Below, one piece after another: positions 12,571 through 22,662 of a stretch of DNA of 64,000 nt. The translations under genes were made by a program, and so were the position numbers. This DNA comes from Pantoea agglomerans NBRC 102470 (lineage in GTDB: Bacteria; Pseudomonadota; Gammaproteobacteria; Enterobacterales; Enterobacteriaceae), in the NCBI RefSeq assembly GCF_001598475.1, contig NZ_BCZA01000004.1:62001-126000 (forward strand), in the 5' to 3' direction. Every line of letters begins with the position of its first letter. Within the stretch, counting starts at the first letter, position 1. A model generated the notes under the pieces. It ran no database searches, had not been told where the DNA came from, and saw nothing but the letters and a program-made list of their open reading frames with translations.

Positions 12571-13455
12571 TTAGCGGGCGATTTCAACCTTCGCTAACTT
12601 CTCATAATAGCAGGCCAGCGCGCTGTGGTCGGCGCTACCCTGTCCGTCGTTACGCAGCGCCTGCATCATCTCCATCACCGCCGCCGTCAGCGGCAGATGC
12701 GCGCCGATGCTGTGCGAGGTATCCAGCGCGTTCGCCAGATCTTTAATATGCAGGTCAATACGGAAGCCGGGTTTGAAGTTGCGATCCATCACCATGGGCG
12801 CTTTGGCATCCAGTACCGTACTGCCGGCCAGGCCGCCACGAATCGCCTGATAGACCAGATCCGGATTCACACCCGCTTTGGTCGCCAGTGATAGCGCCTC
12901 GGACATCGCCGCAATATTCAGCGCCACAATCACCTGGTTGGCCAGCTTAGTCACGTTACCCGCACCGATGTCGCCGGTATGCACCACCGATCCCGCCATC
13001 GATTTCATGATGTCGTAGCAGGCATCGAACACCGCTTTATCACCGCCGACCATCACAGAGAGCGTGCCTTCGATCGCTTTGGGTTCACCGCCACTGACCG
13101 GCGCATCCAGCATTTTGATCCCTTTTTCTGCCAGCGCATCATGGACTTCACGGCTCGCCAGCGGCGCAATTGAGCTCATGTCGATGACCACCAGGCCTGG
13201 CTTCGCCCCTTCGATAATGCCATTTTTACCCAGGCAGACTTCGATGACCTGCGGCGAGTTGGGCACCATGGTAATCACCACATCGCACTGCTCAGCCACC
13301 TCTTTTGGCGATTTCGCCACGGTCGCGCCCAGTTCAGTCAGTTCCGCTTCGTTGTCAGCGTTATGATCGCGCACCACCAGCGAATAACCGGCTTTCACCA
13401 GATTTTTACTCATTGGTTTGCCCATAATACCCAGGCCGATAAATCCAATTTTCAT
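12571..13455 (-). CDS. garR: tartronate semialdehyde reductase GarR
   Basis: Reduces tartronate semialdehyde to D-glycerate with NAD(P)H. 294 aa, as in E. coli. N-terminal Rossmann motif GFIGLGIMGKPM, the beta-hydroxyacid dehydrogenase substrate motif DAPVSGGEPKA, the catalytic-lysine helix GNVTKLANQVIVALNI, and a C-terminal all-helical dimerisation domain. The frame is open for 61 codons upstream but the ATG at 13455 fits the family start and has AAGGGGAAAC just upstream. It lies 19 bp after garL and 75 bp before garK in a single operon order. Confidence 0.97.
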   Translation of the reverse strand: MKIGFIGLGIMGKPMSKNLVKAGYSLVVRDHNADNEAELTELGATVAKSPKEVAEQCDVVITMVPNSPQVIEVCLGKNGIIEGAKPGLVVIDMSSIAPLASREVHDALAEKGIKMLDAPVSGGEPKAIEGTLSVMVGGDKAVFDACYDIMKSMAGSVVHTGDIGAGNVTKLANQVIVALNIAAMSEALSLATKAGVNPDLVYQAIRGGLAGSTVLDAKAPMVMDRNFKPGFRIDLHIKDLANALDTSHSIGAHLPLTAAVMEMMQALRNDGQGSADHSALACYYEKLAKVEIAR

Positions 13456-13474
13456 TGCGTTTCCCCTTGATTGA

Positions 13475-14245
13475 TTAGCGCTTAAATTTGTCGCATAACG
13501 CCTGAGAGGCGTTGCGGAACATACCGACATCGCTGCCGACGGCGACAAAAGTGGCACCCCACTCCAGATAACGACGCGCGTCCGCTTCCACCGGTGCCAG
13601 AATGCCGCTCGGCTTACCGGCGGCTTTGGCGCGTTCAAAAATGTGTTTAATCACTTTCAGCACTTCAGGATGCGCAGGCTGACCGAGATAGCCCAGCGCA
13701 GCAGAGAGATCGCCCGGCCCGACAAAAATACCGTCGACACCGTCCACCGCCGCGATGGCGTCAATGTTGTCGACCGCCTGCTGGGTTTCGATCTGCACCA
13801 GCACCGTGATGTTGTCATTGATGGTGCTGTTGTAATCCGGCAGGGTGCCGTACATGTTGCTGCGGTGCGAAACCGAGACACCGCGAATGCCGGCTGGCGG
13901 ATAGCGGGTTGATGCGACGGCACGCACTGCTTCCTCTTCGGTCTCGACAAATGGCACCAGGAAGTTGTTAAACCCGATATCCAGCAGACGCTTAATGATC
14001 ACCGGCTCGTTGCAGGGCGGACGCACCACGGGCGCACTGTGGCTGCCTTTAAGCGCCATCAGCTGTGGCACAAACGTGGTGATATCGTTGGGCGCGTGTT
14101 CACCATCCAGGACCAGCCAGTCAAAACCGGCCAGCCCTAAAATCTCGGTTGAGATCGGGCTGGCAAGCGCACACCAGCTGCCGATCAGGGTTTCACCCGC
14201 TAACAAACGACGACGAAATCCATTTGGCCAGGCTGCATTACTCAT
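13475..14245 (-). CDS. garL: 5-keto-4-deoxy-D-glucarate aldolase GarL
   Basis: Class II (metal-dependent) HpcH/HpaI-family aldolase splitting 5-keto-4-deoxy-D-glucarate into pyruvate and tartronate semialdehyde. 256 aa, the E. coli length. Visible family motifs are [34 protein letters not shown] (metal-binding Glu) and [14 protein letters not shown] (metal-binding Asp). ATG at 14245 with AGGAG 8 nt upstream. It sits between gudD and garR, so the dehydratase product is used by the next gene in the operon. In E. coli garL is in garPLRK, far from gudPXD; here the groups are joined. Confidence 0.98.
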   Translation of the reverse strand: MSNAAWPNGFRRRLLAGETLIGSWCALASPISTEILGLAGFDWLVLDGEHAPNDITTFVPQLMALKGSHSAPVVRPPCNEPVIIKRLLDIGFNNFLVPFVETEEEAVRAVASTRYPPAGIRGVSVSHRSNMYGTLPDYNSTINDNITVLVQIETQQAVDNIDAIAAVDGVDGIFVGPGDLSAALGYLGQPAHPEVLKVIKHIFERAKAAGKPSGILAPVEADARRYLEWGATFVAVGSDVGMFRNASQALCDKFKR

Positions 14246-14290
14246 GGTTAAACTCCTGTGACGATGGCTCCCCGTGGGAAGCCGAAAAGG

Positions 14291-15622
14291 TTAACGTACC
14301 AGGCAGGGACGTTTGTTGTCGTAGGTCCATCCCGGTACTAAAAATTGCATCGCTTCGGCATCGTCACGCGCGCCCAGCCCCTGCTTCTGATAGAGCGCGT
14401 TGGCCTGCATCACCTGATCCATATCCAGCTCGACGCCGAGACCGGGCTTCTGCGGTACCTGCACCATGCCGCCTTTGATCTGGAATGGCTCTTTGGTCAG
14501 GCGCTGATTGCCCTCCTGCCAGATCCAGTGGGTATCAATGGCGGTGATCGCGCCCGGCGCGGCAGCGGCGACGTGGGTGAACATCGCCAGCGAAATGTCG
14601 AAGTGGTTATTGGAGTGCGAGCCCCATGTCAGGCCGAAGTCGTGACACATCTGTGCTACCCGCACCGAACCCTGCATGGTCCAGAAGTGCGGATCCGCCA
14701 GCGGAATGTCCACCGACTGCAGCGACAGGGTATGGCCCATCTGACGCCAGTCGGTGGCGATCATATTGGTGGCGGTTGGCATGCCGGTGGCGCGGCGGAA
14801 CTCCGCCATCACTTCACGGCCGGAGTAACCCTGCTCCGCGCCACAGGGATCTTCTGCGTAGGCGAGCACATCTTTGAGCTGTTTGCCGAGCATGATCGCC
14901 TCGTTGAGCGACCAGGCCCCGTTGGGATCAAGGGTGATACGGGCTTCAGGAAAACGCTTAGCCAGCGCTGTGACCGCTTCGGCCTCTTCGCCGCCGCGCA
15001 GTACGCCACCTTTGAGTTTGAAATCGTTGAAGCCATATTTCTCATACGCCGCTTCCGCCAGCCGCACCACCGTCTCCGGGGTTAGCGCCTCTTCGTGGCG
15101 CAGGCGATACCAGTCGCAGGGATCGCTCTCCTGGCTCTGGTAAGAGAGGGACGTTTTGCGGCGGTCGCCGATGTAGAAGAGATAACCGAGCATCTCAACG
15201 CGGTCGCGCTGCTGTCCGTCGCCCAGCAGCGAGGCCACATTAACCTCCAGATGCTGACCCAGCAGGTCGAGCAGCGCCGCTTCAATGCCGGTCACCACAT
15301 GAATAGTGGTGCGCAGATCGAAGGTCTGGGTGCCGCGCCCGCTGGCATCGCGGTCGGCGAAGGTGCTGCGCACCAGGCTGAGAATGTTTTTGTATTCGCC
15401 CACGGTTTTGCCAATCACCAGCGACGCTGCATCTTCCAGCGTCTGGCGGATTTTTTCGCCGCCCGGGATTTCGCCGACGCCGGTGTGTCCGGCGTTATCT
15501 TTGATAATCACAATGTTGCGGGTAAAGAATGGCGAGTGAGCGCCGCTGAGGTTCAGCAGCATGCTGTCGTAGCCTGCGACCGGAATAACCTGCATGGCGG
15601 TGACTTTCGGTGTTGAACTCAT
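14291..15622 (-). CDS. gudD: D-glucarate dehydratase GudD
   Basis: Enolase-superfamily enzyme dehydrating D-glucarate (and L-idarate) to 5-keto-4-deoxy-D-glucarate. 443 aa (E. coli 446). Retained active-site landmarks: the KxK pair in DFKLKGGVL, metal ligands in ITLDPNGAW (Asp), AEDPCG (Glu) and ATNMIATDW (Asn), and the catalytic His in [14 protein letters not shown]. The ATG at 15622 has AAGGAG upstream and gives [20 protein letters not shown]; the frame is open 34 codons further up, inside the end of gudX, but that extension is not family-like. It is the third gene of the operon, next to its paralogue gudX. Confidence 0.96.
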   Translation of the reverse strand: MSSTPKVTAMQVIPVAGYDSMLLNLSGAHSPFFTRNIVIIKDNAGHTGVGEIPGGEKIRQTLEDAASLVIGKTVGEYKNILSLVRSTFADRDASGRGTQTFDLRTTIHVVTGIEAALLDLLGQHLEVNVASLLGDGQQRDRVEMLGYLFYIGDRRKTSLSYQSQESDPCDWYRLRHEEALTPETVVRLAEAAYEKYGFNDFKLKGGVLRGGEEAEAVTALAKRFPEARITLDPNGAWSLNEAIMLGKQLKDVLAYAEDPCGAEQGYSGREVMAEFRRATGMPTATNMIATDWRQMGHTLSLQSVDIPLADPHFWTMQGSVRVAQMCHDFGLTWGSHSNNHFDISLAMFTHVAAAAPGAITAIDTHWIWQEGNQRLTKEPFQIKGGMVQVPQKPGLGVELDMDQVMQANALYQKQGLGARDDAEAMQFLVPGWTYDNKRPCLVR

Positions 15623-15632
15623 CTCCTGCTCC

Positions 15633-16979
15633 TTATGCTGTTGCACGGCCAAATGCCGGGCGTTTGCGATCAAATGTCCAGCCGGGGACCAGATATTGCA
15701 TCGCCGTGGCGTCGTTACGCGCACCGGCGGGCAGTGACTGATAAAGCTGATTGGCTTTGTTTACCTGCTCCCAGTCGAGCTCAATGCCCAGACCCGGCGC
15801 ATCCGGTACGGCAATTTTCCCGTTGCGGATTTGCAGAGGATTTTTCGTCAGGCGCTGATCGCCCTCCTGCCAGATCCAGTGGGTATCAATCGCGGTAGGA
15901 TTACCTGGCGCCGCCGCACCCACATGGGTAAACATCGCCAGCGAAATATCGAAGTGGTTATTGGAGTGGCAGCCCCAGGTGAGGCCCCACTCATCGCAGA
16001 GCTGCGCGACCCGCACGGCACCGCTCAGCGTCCAGAAGTGAGGATCCGCCAGCGGAATATCGACCGCATTGAGCATCACCGCGTGATTCATCTCGCGCCA
16101 GTTGGTGGCGATCATATTGGTGGCCACCGGTAAGCCGGTTGCGCGCCGGAACTCGGCCATCACTTCACGTCCCGAATAGCCCTGCTCCGCGCCGCACGGA
16201 TCTTCAGCGTAGCTCAGCACATCCCGCATCCCTTTACACAGCGCTATCGCCTCGTCCAGCAGCCAGGCGCCGTTCGGGTCGACCGTAATGCGGGCGTCGG
16301 GAAAGCGCTGCTTCAGCGCCGCCGCGGTGGCAATCTCCTGCTCGCCCGGCAACACGCCGCCTTTGAGCTTAAAATCTTTGAAGCCATATTTATCCGCAGC
16401 CGCCTCAGCCAGCCGCACCACGGCATCGCTGGTCAGCGCTTCCTGATGACGCAGGTGATACCAGTCGTGGCTGGCCTGCTCACCACTCAGATAGGGCAGA
16501 TCGGTCTTGCGGCGGTCACCGAGATAGAACAGATAGCCCAGCACCGTCACTTCATCACGCTGTTTACCTGGCCCCAGCAGTTCAGCCACCGGTACGCCCA
16601 GACACTGTCCCAGCAGATCAAGCAGCGCTGCTTCCAGCGCCGCTACCGCGTTGACCCGCAACTCAAAAGTCCAGGCACCGTTGCCAAAGGTGGTGAAGTC
16701 AGCCGACTGATTGCCTTTGTGCACCTGCTGCACCAGACGGTTCATTCGCGCAATCTGCTGGCCTTTCACCTGCGGAATCGCCTCAACCAGCGTCTGATAG
16801 ATGGTGTCGCCGCCGGGAGCTTCACCGACGCCGGTGTGACCGGCGCTGTCAGTGAGAACCACAATATTGCGGGTAAAACAGGCGTTGTGCGCACCGCCAA
16901 TATTGAGCAGCATGCTGTCATAACCGGCGACCGGGATAACCTGCATCTCAGTAATCACCGGCGAACTTTGCGTATTCAT
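15633..16979 (-). CDS. gudX: glucarate dehydratase-related protein GudX
   Basis: Paralogue of GudD in the enolase superfamily. 448 aa (E. coli 446). In E. coli this protein has only weak glucarate dehydratase activity and its true role is unsettled. The KxK pair (DFKLKGGVL), Asp/Glu/Asn metal ligands ([24 protein letters not shown]) and His ([14 protein letters not shown]) are all present, so the catalytic frame is intact. Its ATG at 16979 overlaps the gudP stop as ATGA, giving tight translational coupling, and gudD starts 10 bp after it. Assignment as gudX rather than gudD rests on operon order and on the second copy being more gudD-like. Confidence 0.93.
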   Translation of the reverse strand: MNTQSSPVITEMQVIPVAGYDSMLLNIGGAHNACFTRNIVVLTDSAGHTGVGEAPGGDTIYQTLVEAIPQVKGQQIARMNRLVQQVHKGNQSADFTTFGNGAWTFELRVNAVAALEAALLDLLGQCLGVPVAELLGPGKQRDEVTVLGYLFYLGDRRKTDLPYLSGEQASHDWYHLRHQEALTSDAVVRLAEAAADKYGFKDFKLKGGVLPGEQEIATAAALKQRFPDARITVDPNGAWLLDEAIALCKGMRDVLSYAEDPCGAEQGYSGREVMAEFRRATGLPVATNMIATNWREMNHAVMLNAVDIPLADPHFWTLSGAVRVAQLCDEWGLTWGCHSNNHFDISLAMFTHVGAAAPGNPTAIDTHWIWQEGDQRLTKNPLQIRNGKIAVPDAPGLGIELDWEQVNKANQLYQSLPAGARNDATAMQYLVPGWTFDRKRPAFGRATA

Positions 16980-18337
16980 AATGCATCCTTACCGGGCCAG
17001 GTTTTCAGTTCGACACGTTTGATATCGCCCGCGATCACCAGGAAGCTGAATGCGGCGACAAAGGCATGAATACCGACATAGATCAGCGCGCCTTCAAAGG
17101 AGCCGCTGGTGGCGATGATGTAACCGATGGCGATAGGCGTCACGATGCCAGAGAAGTTACCGAACATGTTGAACAGACCGCCGCTCAGGCCACTGATCTC
17201 TTTCGGTGCGGTATCTGCCATCACCGCCCAGCCCAGCGCACCGATGCCTTTACCAAAGAACGCCAGTGCCATGAAGAACACCACCACCCATTCGGTATCG
17301 GTGTAGTTACACATCACCATCGAAATAGAGAGCAGCATGCCGAGCACGATCGGCGTTTTACGCGCGATATTCAGGGAGCCGGTTTTACGCATCAGCCAGT
17401 CGGAGATCACCCCACCCAGTACGCCGCCGAGGAAGCCGCACACCGCCGGAATCGAGGCAATAAAGCCCGCTTTGAGAATCGACATGCCGCGCGCCTGTAC
17501 CAGATAGACCGGGAACCAGGTGATAAAAAAGTAGGTTAAGGCGTTAACGCAGTACTGACCGAGGTAGATACCCAGCATCATGCGTGACGTCAGCAGCTGT
17601 TTGATCTGGAACCACTTCTCGCTCCAGCTCACTTTGCGGCTATCCTTTTTGACATCCATGTTGATCAGCGCACCGCCCTGCTCCATGTACTCCAGTTCGG
17701 CTTTATTCACGCCAGGGTGATCGGTGGGATCGTGGATCACTTTCAGCCAGATGAAACTAAGGATGATGCCCAGGCCGCCCATGAACCAGAACACGTGCGC
17801 CCAGCCCACGGAAGAGACCAGCCAGCCCATGATGGGCGCGAAGATAACGGTGGCGAAGTATTGGGCCGAGTTGAAGATCGCCACGGCCGTGCCGCGCTCC
17901 TGCGCCGGAAACCAGGCCGCGACGATGCGGCTGTTGCCAGGGAAGGAGGGCGCTTCGGCCAGTCCGACCAGGAAACGCAGAATAAACAGCGACATGATGA
18001 TGCCGAAGCCGCTGAACAGATCGACGAACCCTTGCAAAAAGGTAAAGAGCGACCAGGTAAAGATGCTCCAGAAATAGACGCGTTTTGAGCCGAAGCGGTC
18101 AAGCAGCCAGCCGCCCGGAATCTGACCAATAACATACGCCCATGAGAAGGCTGAGAAGATATAGCCGAGTCCGACCGAATCGAGGCCAATATCTTTTGAC
18201 ATCGCCGAACCGGCAATCGAAATCGTTGCGCGGTCACCGTAGTTGAATGAGGTGACGATAAATAACATCACCACAATCCAGTAACGGGCATTGGTGCGTT
18301 TCTGCACCGTTTCCGCGGTCTGGCTGAAACTATTCAT
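16976..18337 (-). CDS. gudP: D-glucarate/galactarate MFS permease GudP
   Basis: Proton-coupled inner-membrane importer of hexarates, anion:cation symporter family of the MFS. 453 aa (E. coli 450), about 12 hydrophobic helices; the first follows [25 protein letters not shown], quoted here only as its landmark start RTNARYW and end NYGDRAT. MFS signature-like [13 protein letters not shown] after helix 2 and [13 protein letters not shown] in the second half. The ATG at 18337 has AGGAG 7 nt upstream; the frame opens 17 codons earlier but that part is not conserved. First gene of the six-gene leftward operon and divergent from garD. Confidence 0.96.
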   Translation of the reverse strand: MNSFSQTAETVQKRTNARYWIVVMLFIVTSFNYGDRATISIAGSAMSKDIGLDSVGLGYIFSAFSWAYVIGQIPGGWLLDRFGSKRVYFWSIFTWSLFTFLQGFVDLFSGFGIIMSLFILRFLVGLAEAPSFPGNSRIVAAWFPAQERGTAVAIFNSAQYFATVIFAPIMGWLVSSVGWAHVFWFMGGLGIILSFIWLKVIHDPTDHPGVNKAELEYMEQGGALINMDVKKDSRKVSWSEKWFQIKQLLTSRMMLGIYLGQYCVNALTYFFITWFPVYLVQARGMSILKAGFIASIPAVCGFLGGVLGGVISDWLMRKTGSLNIARKTPIVLGMLLSISMVMCNYTDTEWVVVFFMALAFFGKGIGALGWAVMADTAPKEISGLSGGLFNMFGNFSGIVTPIAIGYIIATSGSFEGALIYVGIHAFVAAFSFLVIAGDIKRVELKTWPGKDAL

Positions 18338-18911
18338 GATGCACTCCTGAAATATAGCGTGAGCTACATTCGCTCTGACTGCATACACATCGCGTTGGGT
18401 ATCAGAGAGAAGTTGGGTTAAACACGGCGATCTTTTTGTTTTGGCAAACTTTATTTATCCATCCGGTGTCTGGCAGCCGCGGCGGTTAATAATCCCAGGC
18501 AACCTCTTTCGGATGAATAATACGTCGTGACAGATAACCTGACTTTGGCTAACGGAACTCAGTATAAGAACAGCCTGTGGCGATCACATTGGCGCATCGC
18601 CCTGGAATAATCGCCTTATTGAAGTGATTGTCTTGCGGATGCACAAAAGCCTGCGGTATAGCTCACGAAAGTGGCAAATACCCGTGCAAAATCCGCCCCG
18701 GATAACGCTTTCCCCCGCTGTTTGTGAGGGTCTTCACTTGCTTTTGGATAATCGACCCAAAACAGCGAGACGAATTGCCTTAATGGTGGTCATTTGCACA
18801 ATGCGCGACCCGCCCCGCCTCCCTATACTGAAGCTGGCAAACAAGGGCGTGACAGGTCAGATCATTACAGCGTGCCGCACAAGTACGGTACGACAGACGG
18901 GAAGGTGAGCG
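18338..18911. promoter_or_regulatory. shared gudP/garD control region
   Basis: 574 bp without a gene between the divergent gudP and garD. A CRP-like site lies at 18723-18738. A TATACT -10 candidate for garD is at 18824-18829; there is no good -35 at 16-18 bp, which suggests activator dependence. TTTGCAC-type half-sites recur (TGCACAAAA at 18640-18648, GTGCAAAAT at 18684-18692, TTTGCACAA at about 18793-18801) and are candidates for the hexarate activator CdaR; this last point is inference from repetition only. No sRNA or terminator signature was recognised. Confidence 0.55.
18723..18738. promoter_or_regulatory. CRP-like binding site
   Basis: TGTGA-GGGTCT-TCACT matches the CRP core TGTGA-N6-TCACA at 9 of 10 fixed positions. 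It lies about 90 bp upstream of the garD -10 candidate and is consistent with catabolite control of hexarate genes. Confidence 0.6.
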
Positions 18912-20471
18912 ATGAACCCAAAAACAGATGAACAACCGCTCTATATCAAAGTCCATGAGCACGACAATGTGGCGATTGTGGTTAACAGCCTCGGTCTGCC
19001 AGCCGGTACGCAGTTTGCGGATGGTCTGACCCTCACAGAGCATGTGCCGCAGGGCCACAAAGTGGCGCTGAGCGCGATTAATCAGGGTGCAGAGATCGTG
19101 CGTTATGGCGAAGTCATTGGCTATGCATTGCGGGATATTGCCCAGGGCAGCTGGATTGACGAGTCACTGGTCGCGCTGCCGGAAGCCCCTCCGCTGGAGA
19201 GTCTGCCGTTAGCCACTCAGGTTCCGCCTGATTTGCCGCCGCTGGAGGGCTATACCTTTGAAGGTTACCGCAATGCGGATGGCAGCGTAGGCACGCGTAA
19301 CCTGCTCGGCATCACCACCAGCGTCCACTGCGTGGCCGGTGTGGTGGATCATGTCGTACAGATCATTGAACGGGATTTACTGCCGCGCTATCCGAACGTG
19401 GATGGTGTGGTTGCCCTGAACCACCTTTATGGCTGTGGTGTGGCGATCAACGCACCGGCGGCGGTCGTGCCGATTCGCACCATTCATAACCTGGCGCTGA
19501 ATGCGAATTTCGGCGGCGAAGTGATGATCGTCAGCCTCGGCTGTGAAAAGTTACAGCCAGAGCGTCTGTTGACTGGCACCCCCGACGTGCAGGCGATTTC
19601 GCTGGACGATCATGACATCGTGCGTCTGCAGGATGAAAAGCTGGTGGGCTTTGGCGCGATGGTCAATGAGATTCTGCAGGTGGCGGAGCGTCATCTCCAG
19701 CGGCTGAATCAGCGCCAGCGCGAAACCTGCTCCGCAGCAGAACTGATTGTCGGCATGCAGTGTGGTGGCAGCGATGCGTTTTCGGGCGTGACGGCAAATC
19801 CGGCAGTGGGCTTCGCCTCTGATCTGCTGGTGCGTTGCGGTGCCACCGTGATGTTCTCGGAAGTCACGGAAGTGCGTGATGCGATTCACCTGCTGACGCC
19901 GCGGGTGATTAATCAGGAAGTCGGTAAGCGCTTACTGGAGGAGATGGCCTGGTATGATAATTACCTCGACCAGGGCCAGACCGATCGCAGCGCTAACCCG
20001 TCGCCGGGCAATAAAAAAGGCGGGCTGGCGAACGTGGTGGAAAAAGCGCTTGGCTCGATCGCAAAATCGGGACGCAGCGCCATCGTTGAAGTGCTCTCGC
20101 CCGGCCAGCGGCCTACGCGACGCGGATTGATCTACGCGGCGACGCCCGCCAGCGATTTTGTCTGCGGTACGCAGCAGCTGGCATCCGGTATCACCCTGCA
20201 GGTGTTTACTACAGGTCGCGGGACGCCTTACGGACTGGCAGCGATTCCGGTGATCAAGATGGCGACGCGTAATGCGCTGGCAGAGCGCTGGCACGATCTG
20301 ATGGACATCAATGCCGGGACGATTGCTACCGGTGAAGAGAGTATTGAGCAGGTGGGCTGGCGACTGTTTGAGTTGATTCTGGATATCGCCAGTGGCAGAA
20401 AGCAGACCTGGTCCGATCGCTGGGGCATTCGTAATCAGCTGGCGGTGTTTAACCCGGCGCCTGTCACCTGA
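18912..20471 (+). CDS. garD: galactarate dehydratase GarD
   Basis: Iron-dependent UxaA/GarD-family lyase turning meso-galactarate into 5-keto-4-deoxy-D-glucarate, joining the pathway just before GarL. 519 aa (E. coli 523). N-terminal SAF-type domain (about 10-95), then the large UxaA-like domains with [31 protein letters not shown] and [11 protein letters not shown]; these conserved His/Cys residues are those of the family metal site. ATG at 18912 preceded by GGAAGGTGAG. It is transcribed away from gudP, so one control region serves both hexarate substrates. The convergent neighbour is yqcA. Confidence 0.97.
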   Translation: MNPKTDEQPLYIKVHEHDNVAIVVNSLGLPAGTQFADGLTLTEHVPQGHKVALSAINQGAEIVRYGEVIGYALRDIAQGSWIDESLVALPEAPPLESLPLATQVPPDLPPLEGYTFEGYRNADGSVGTRNLLGITTSVHCVAGVVDHVVQIIERDLLPRYPNVDGVVALNHLYGCGVAINAPAAVVPIRTIHNLALNANFGGEVMIVSLGCEKLQPERLLTGTPDVQAISLDDHDIVRLQDEKLVGFGAMVNEILQVAERHLQRLNQRQRETCSAAELIVGMQCGGSDAFSGVTANPAVGFASDLLVRCGATVMFSEVTEVRDAIHLLTPRVINQEVGKRLLEEMAWYDNYLDQGQTDRSANPSPGNKKGGLANVVEKALGSIAKSGRSAIVEVLSPGQRPTRRGLIYAATPASDFVCGTQQLASGITLQVFTTGRGTPYGLAAIPVIKMATRNALAERWHDLMDINAGTIATGEESIEQVGWRLFELILDIASGRKQTWSDRWGIRNQLAVFNPAPVT

Positions 20472-20506
20472 TATTGCACTCAACGGACATCGCCGTGCGC
20501 ACAACA

Positions 20507-20540
20507 CAGGCTTATCTCAGCTAAGGCAGAGATAAGCCTG
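20507..20540. terminator. bidirectional terminator-like hairpin between garD and yqcA
   Basis: CAGGCTTATCTC and GAGATAAGCCTG form a perfect 12-bp stem with a 10-nt loop between convergent genes. No U-tract on either side. Confidence 0.55.
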
Positions 20541-20549
20541 GCCTTGCAA

Positions 20550-20996
20550 TCAGAGCTGCGCGCCCCAGGCTTCAACCCACGGCGAGGTTACCGCCTCCGG
20601 TTCCGGATTTTCAGTGGCATCAACCAGTAACACCTCACCGATCCGCTGAGCGCCCTGCTCCTGCAGCAGCGCGTCAAAGGTTTTACCCGCGCCACAGAAA
20701 TGGTCATAGCTGCTGTCACCCAGTGCAATCACGCCATAGCGCAGCGCGGGCTGATGACCGAGCTGATCTTTAATCGCATGGAACAGACCTGAAATCGTGT
20801 CGGGAAAATCGCCATGCCCGGTAGTAGAAGTGACAATTAACGCCACGTCGCTGGCATAGTTTTGCCAGTCAGCCAGCGTCGGATCGTCAAACACCGTTAC
20901 GCTGTGCCCCTGCTGCTGCAGAATGGGCTCTGCTTCTTCCGCGACCAGTAGCGCATTGCCATATACCGTACCTACAAAAATGCCAATCTTTGCCAT
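20550..20996 (-). CDS. yqcA: flavodoxin YqcA
   Basis: Short-chain flavodoxin of the MioC type, 148 aa (149 in E. coli), expected to bind FMN and carry electrons; its physiological partner is not established. The FMN-phosphate loop is [13 protein letters not shown] (about 9-21), followed by [11 protein letters not shown] (isoalloxazine loop) and [15 protein letters not shown]. No extra domains. It starts 12 bp after truC on the same strand, so yqcC-truC-yqcA is one transcription unit; truC makes a tRNA pseudouridine, but no functional tie with a flavodoxin is evident from the sequence. Confidence 0.95.
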   Translation of the reverse strand: MAKIGIFVGTVYGNALLVAEEAEPILQQQGHSVTVFDDPTLADWQNYASDVALIVTSTTGHGDFPDTISGLFHAIKDQLGHQPALRYGVIALGDSSYDHFCGAGKTFDALLQEQGAQRIGEVLLVDATENPEPEAVTSPWVEAWGAQL

Positions 20997-21008
20997 CTGC
21001 TTTCTCCC

Positions 21009-21788
21009 TTATTCTGAAACGTTATCCTGTCCTGGCGCTGCGTCAAACTCAACCCGCGGCACCTCAGGAATGCGATCCTGCCAGCCAAACTGGTTCATCA
21101 GATTCTGCCAGACGCCATCCAGTCCGGCGCGAAGCAGCAACGGTTCACCGGTTACCGGATGAGTTAATGCCAGGCTGCTGGCGTGCAGCATCAGGCGGTT
21201 AGCGCCAAAATGTTCGGCAGCACCCCGGTTCTGACGCAGATCGCCGTGCGCCGAATCGCCAATAATCGGATGACGCAGGTGTGACATATGACGACGCAGC
21301 TGATGCTTGCGACCGGTTTTAGGAGCCAGTTCAACCAGGCTATAACGCGAAGTGGGATAACGGCCAATGCCGACCGGCATCTCGACCGTTGCCAGTGACT
21401 GATAATCGGTGACCGCGGGCTGTGCGGTGCGCGCTTCCGTGGCGTGTTTATCGGCAATTTTATCCAGCTCTTCCACCAGCGGATAATCGAGCGTCCCGCT
21501 GCTCTCCAGCCAGCCGCGAACCACAGCGTGGTAGGTTTTCTGCATCTGGTGCTGTTCAAACTGCAGCGAAAGCAGACGTCCGACTTCACTGGAGAGCCCC
21601 ATCAGCAGTACCCCTGACGTGGGCTTGTCGAGACGATGCGCCGTAAACACATGCTGTCCAATCTGATCACGAACGGTCTGCATCACAAACACCGTTTCAT
21701 GGCGATCCAGCCAGCTGCGATGAACCAGCCAGCCGCTGGGCTTGTTGACGGCAACCAGCCACTCATCCTGATAGAGTATCTCCAGCAT
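21009..21788 (-). CDS. truC: tRNA pseudouridine-65 synthase TruC
   Basis: RluA-family pseudouridine synthase that modifies U65 of certain tRNAs. 259 aa (E. coli 260). The catalytic motif HRLDKPTSGVLLMG with its Asp lies near residue 55, followed by the family signature GRKHQLRRHMSHLRHPIIGD near 175. No S4 domain at the N-terminus, as expected for TruC. Its ATG shares one base with the yqcC stop (TGATG at 21790-21786), indicating coupled translation. Confidence 0.97.
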   Translation of the reverse strand: MLEILYQDEWLVAVNKPSGWLVHRSWLDRHETVFVMQTVRDQIGQHVFTAHRLDKPTSGVLLMGLSSEVGRLLSLQFEQHQMQKTYHAVVRGWLESSGTLDYPLVEELDKIADKHATEARTAQPAVTDYQSLATVEMPVGIGRYPTSRYSLVELAPKTGRKHQLRRHMSHLRHPIIGDSAHGDLRQNRGAAEHFGANRLMLHASSLALTHPVTGEPLLLRAGLDGVWQNLMNQFGWQDRIPEVPRVEFDAAPGQDNVSE

Positions 21789-22117
21789 CAGTGGGCAGCA
21801 TCAGTGATTAACGCATCAAGTTGACGCAGGGTCAGCAACAGCGGCGCAATACCCGGCTGGTCAGGCACCAGAGCCACCTCATAATAGGGGGCCACGGCAA
21901 AATTTTGTGGTAACGGATGTCGGGCCGCAATCAGGGCATGCATCCGCGGGACTAACACCCACTGGAGCCACTGCAGCGGCTCCAGTGTATCCAGGCAAAA
22001 GGGTTCGCGGCTCTCGAGCGCCCCCTCGGCCGGCGGGGTACTCTGCCAGAGATGATGCTCACGCATCACCGCTTCCAGTTGTTCCAGCCGTTGCGTAATC
22101 AATTGTTCAGGCGTCAT
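21788..22117 (-). CDS. yqcC: conserved protein YqcC (DUF446)
   Basis: Small helical protein of unknown function, 109 aa, the same as E. coli YqcC. Conserved segments are FCLDTLEPLQWLQWVLVPRMHAL and AVAPYYEVAL, quoted from the middle and C-terminal parts in pieces no longer than needed: LEPLQWLQWV, VPRMHAL, FAVAPYYE. The frame is open 37 codons upstream, but that part runs into the csrB terminator, so the ATG at 22117, with GGAGGTGGC just upstream, is the start. It overlaps truC by one base. Likely expressed from a promoter between csrB and yqcC. Confidence 0.9.
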   Translation of the reverse strand: MTPEQLITQRLEQLEAVMREHHLWQSTPPAEGALESREPFCLDTLEPLQWLQWVLVPRMHALIAARHPLPQNFAVAPYYEVALVPDQPGIAPLLLTLRQLDALITDAAH

Positions 22118-22178
22118 GCGCCACCTCCGCGAGCAGTCAAAAATGGGCGGCAAGCATATCACTTGTTGGCACAGGCAC

Positions 22179-22494
22179 AAAAAAAGGGAGCACTGTATAA
22201 ACAGTGCTCCCGGTTCGTTTGCAGCCATCCCGCCACGTTAATGCTCCCTGCTCTTCCATGACAACTTGTCCAGTGCGAACTCCTGTCGCGCATCGTCCTG
22301 ATGTATCCTTAGCATCCTGGCCCACCACCTCTTCTGAGGGGGTTCTCATTCTCCATCCTGGAGGTGTCCCTTGCTCAATCCTGAGCGATCCTGTTTCATC
22401 CTGAAACCTTCCGTGTGCCGTAAGCTCCGTTACGTTCCTGCCTCATGGCTTATCATCATCCTGACGATATCTTTTTCCTGAGCCTCCTGCAGTG
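22179..22494 (-). ncRNA. csrB: CsrB regulatory RNA
   Basis: Sequesters the translational regulator CsrA. It lies between yqcC and syd, exactly where csrB is in E. coli. The minus strand carries about 21 GGA triplets, many displayed in short hairpins, for example ATCGTC-AGGA-TGATGAT, TTTC-AGGA-TGAAA, CTCC-AGGA-TGGAG and CATC-AGGA-CGATG. It ends with GGGAGCACTGT/ACAGTGCTCCC plus a run of seven Ts, preceded by AAACGAACC, very like the E. coli 3' end. The 5' end is approximate, deduced from TTGTGC (22528-22523), 16 bp, CAAAAT (22506-22501). About 316 nt against 369 in E. coli. Confidence 0.93.
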
Positions 22495-22662
22495 CGAAAC
22501 ATTTTGACAGAACTCGTTACGCGCACAAGGTACTCACAGCAGAACTTTACGAAATGTGCGGCGTAAATTCAGATAAACGCCATTAAGTTGATGATTCACA
22601 ATATTTTTACATCTCAGCCTTCCGGAAGTCTCACCTGTTATATAGCGATCTCTCACAGCACG

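Noticed and set aside
22261-22480. Spaced CAGGAT-type repeats considered as a CRISPR-like array
   Set aside because: Repeats are 4-7 nt at irregular distances, explained by CsrA-binding hairpins of CsrB.
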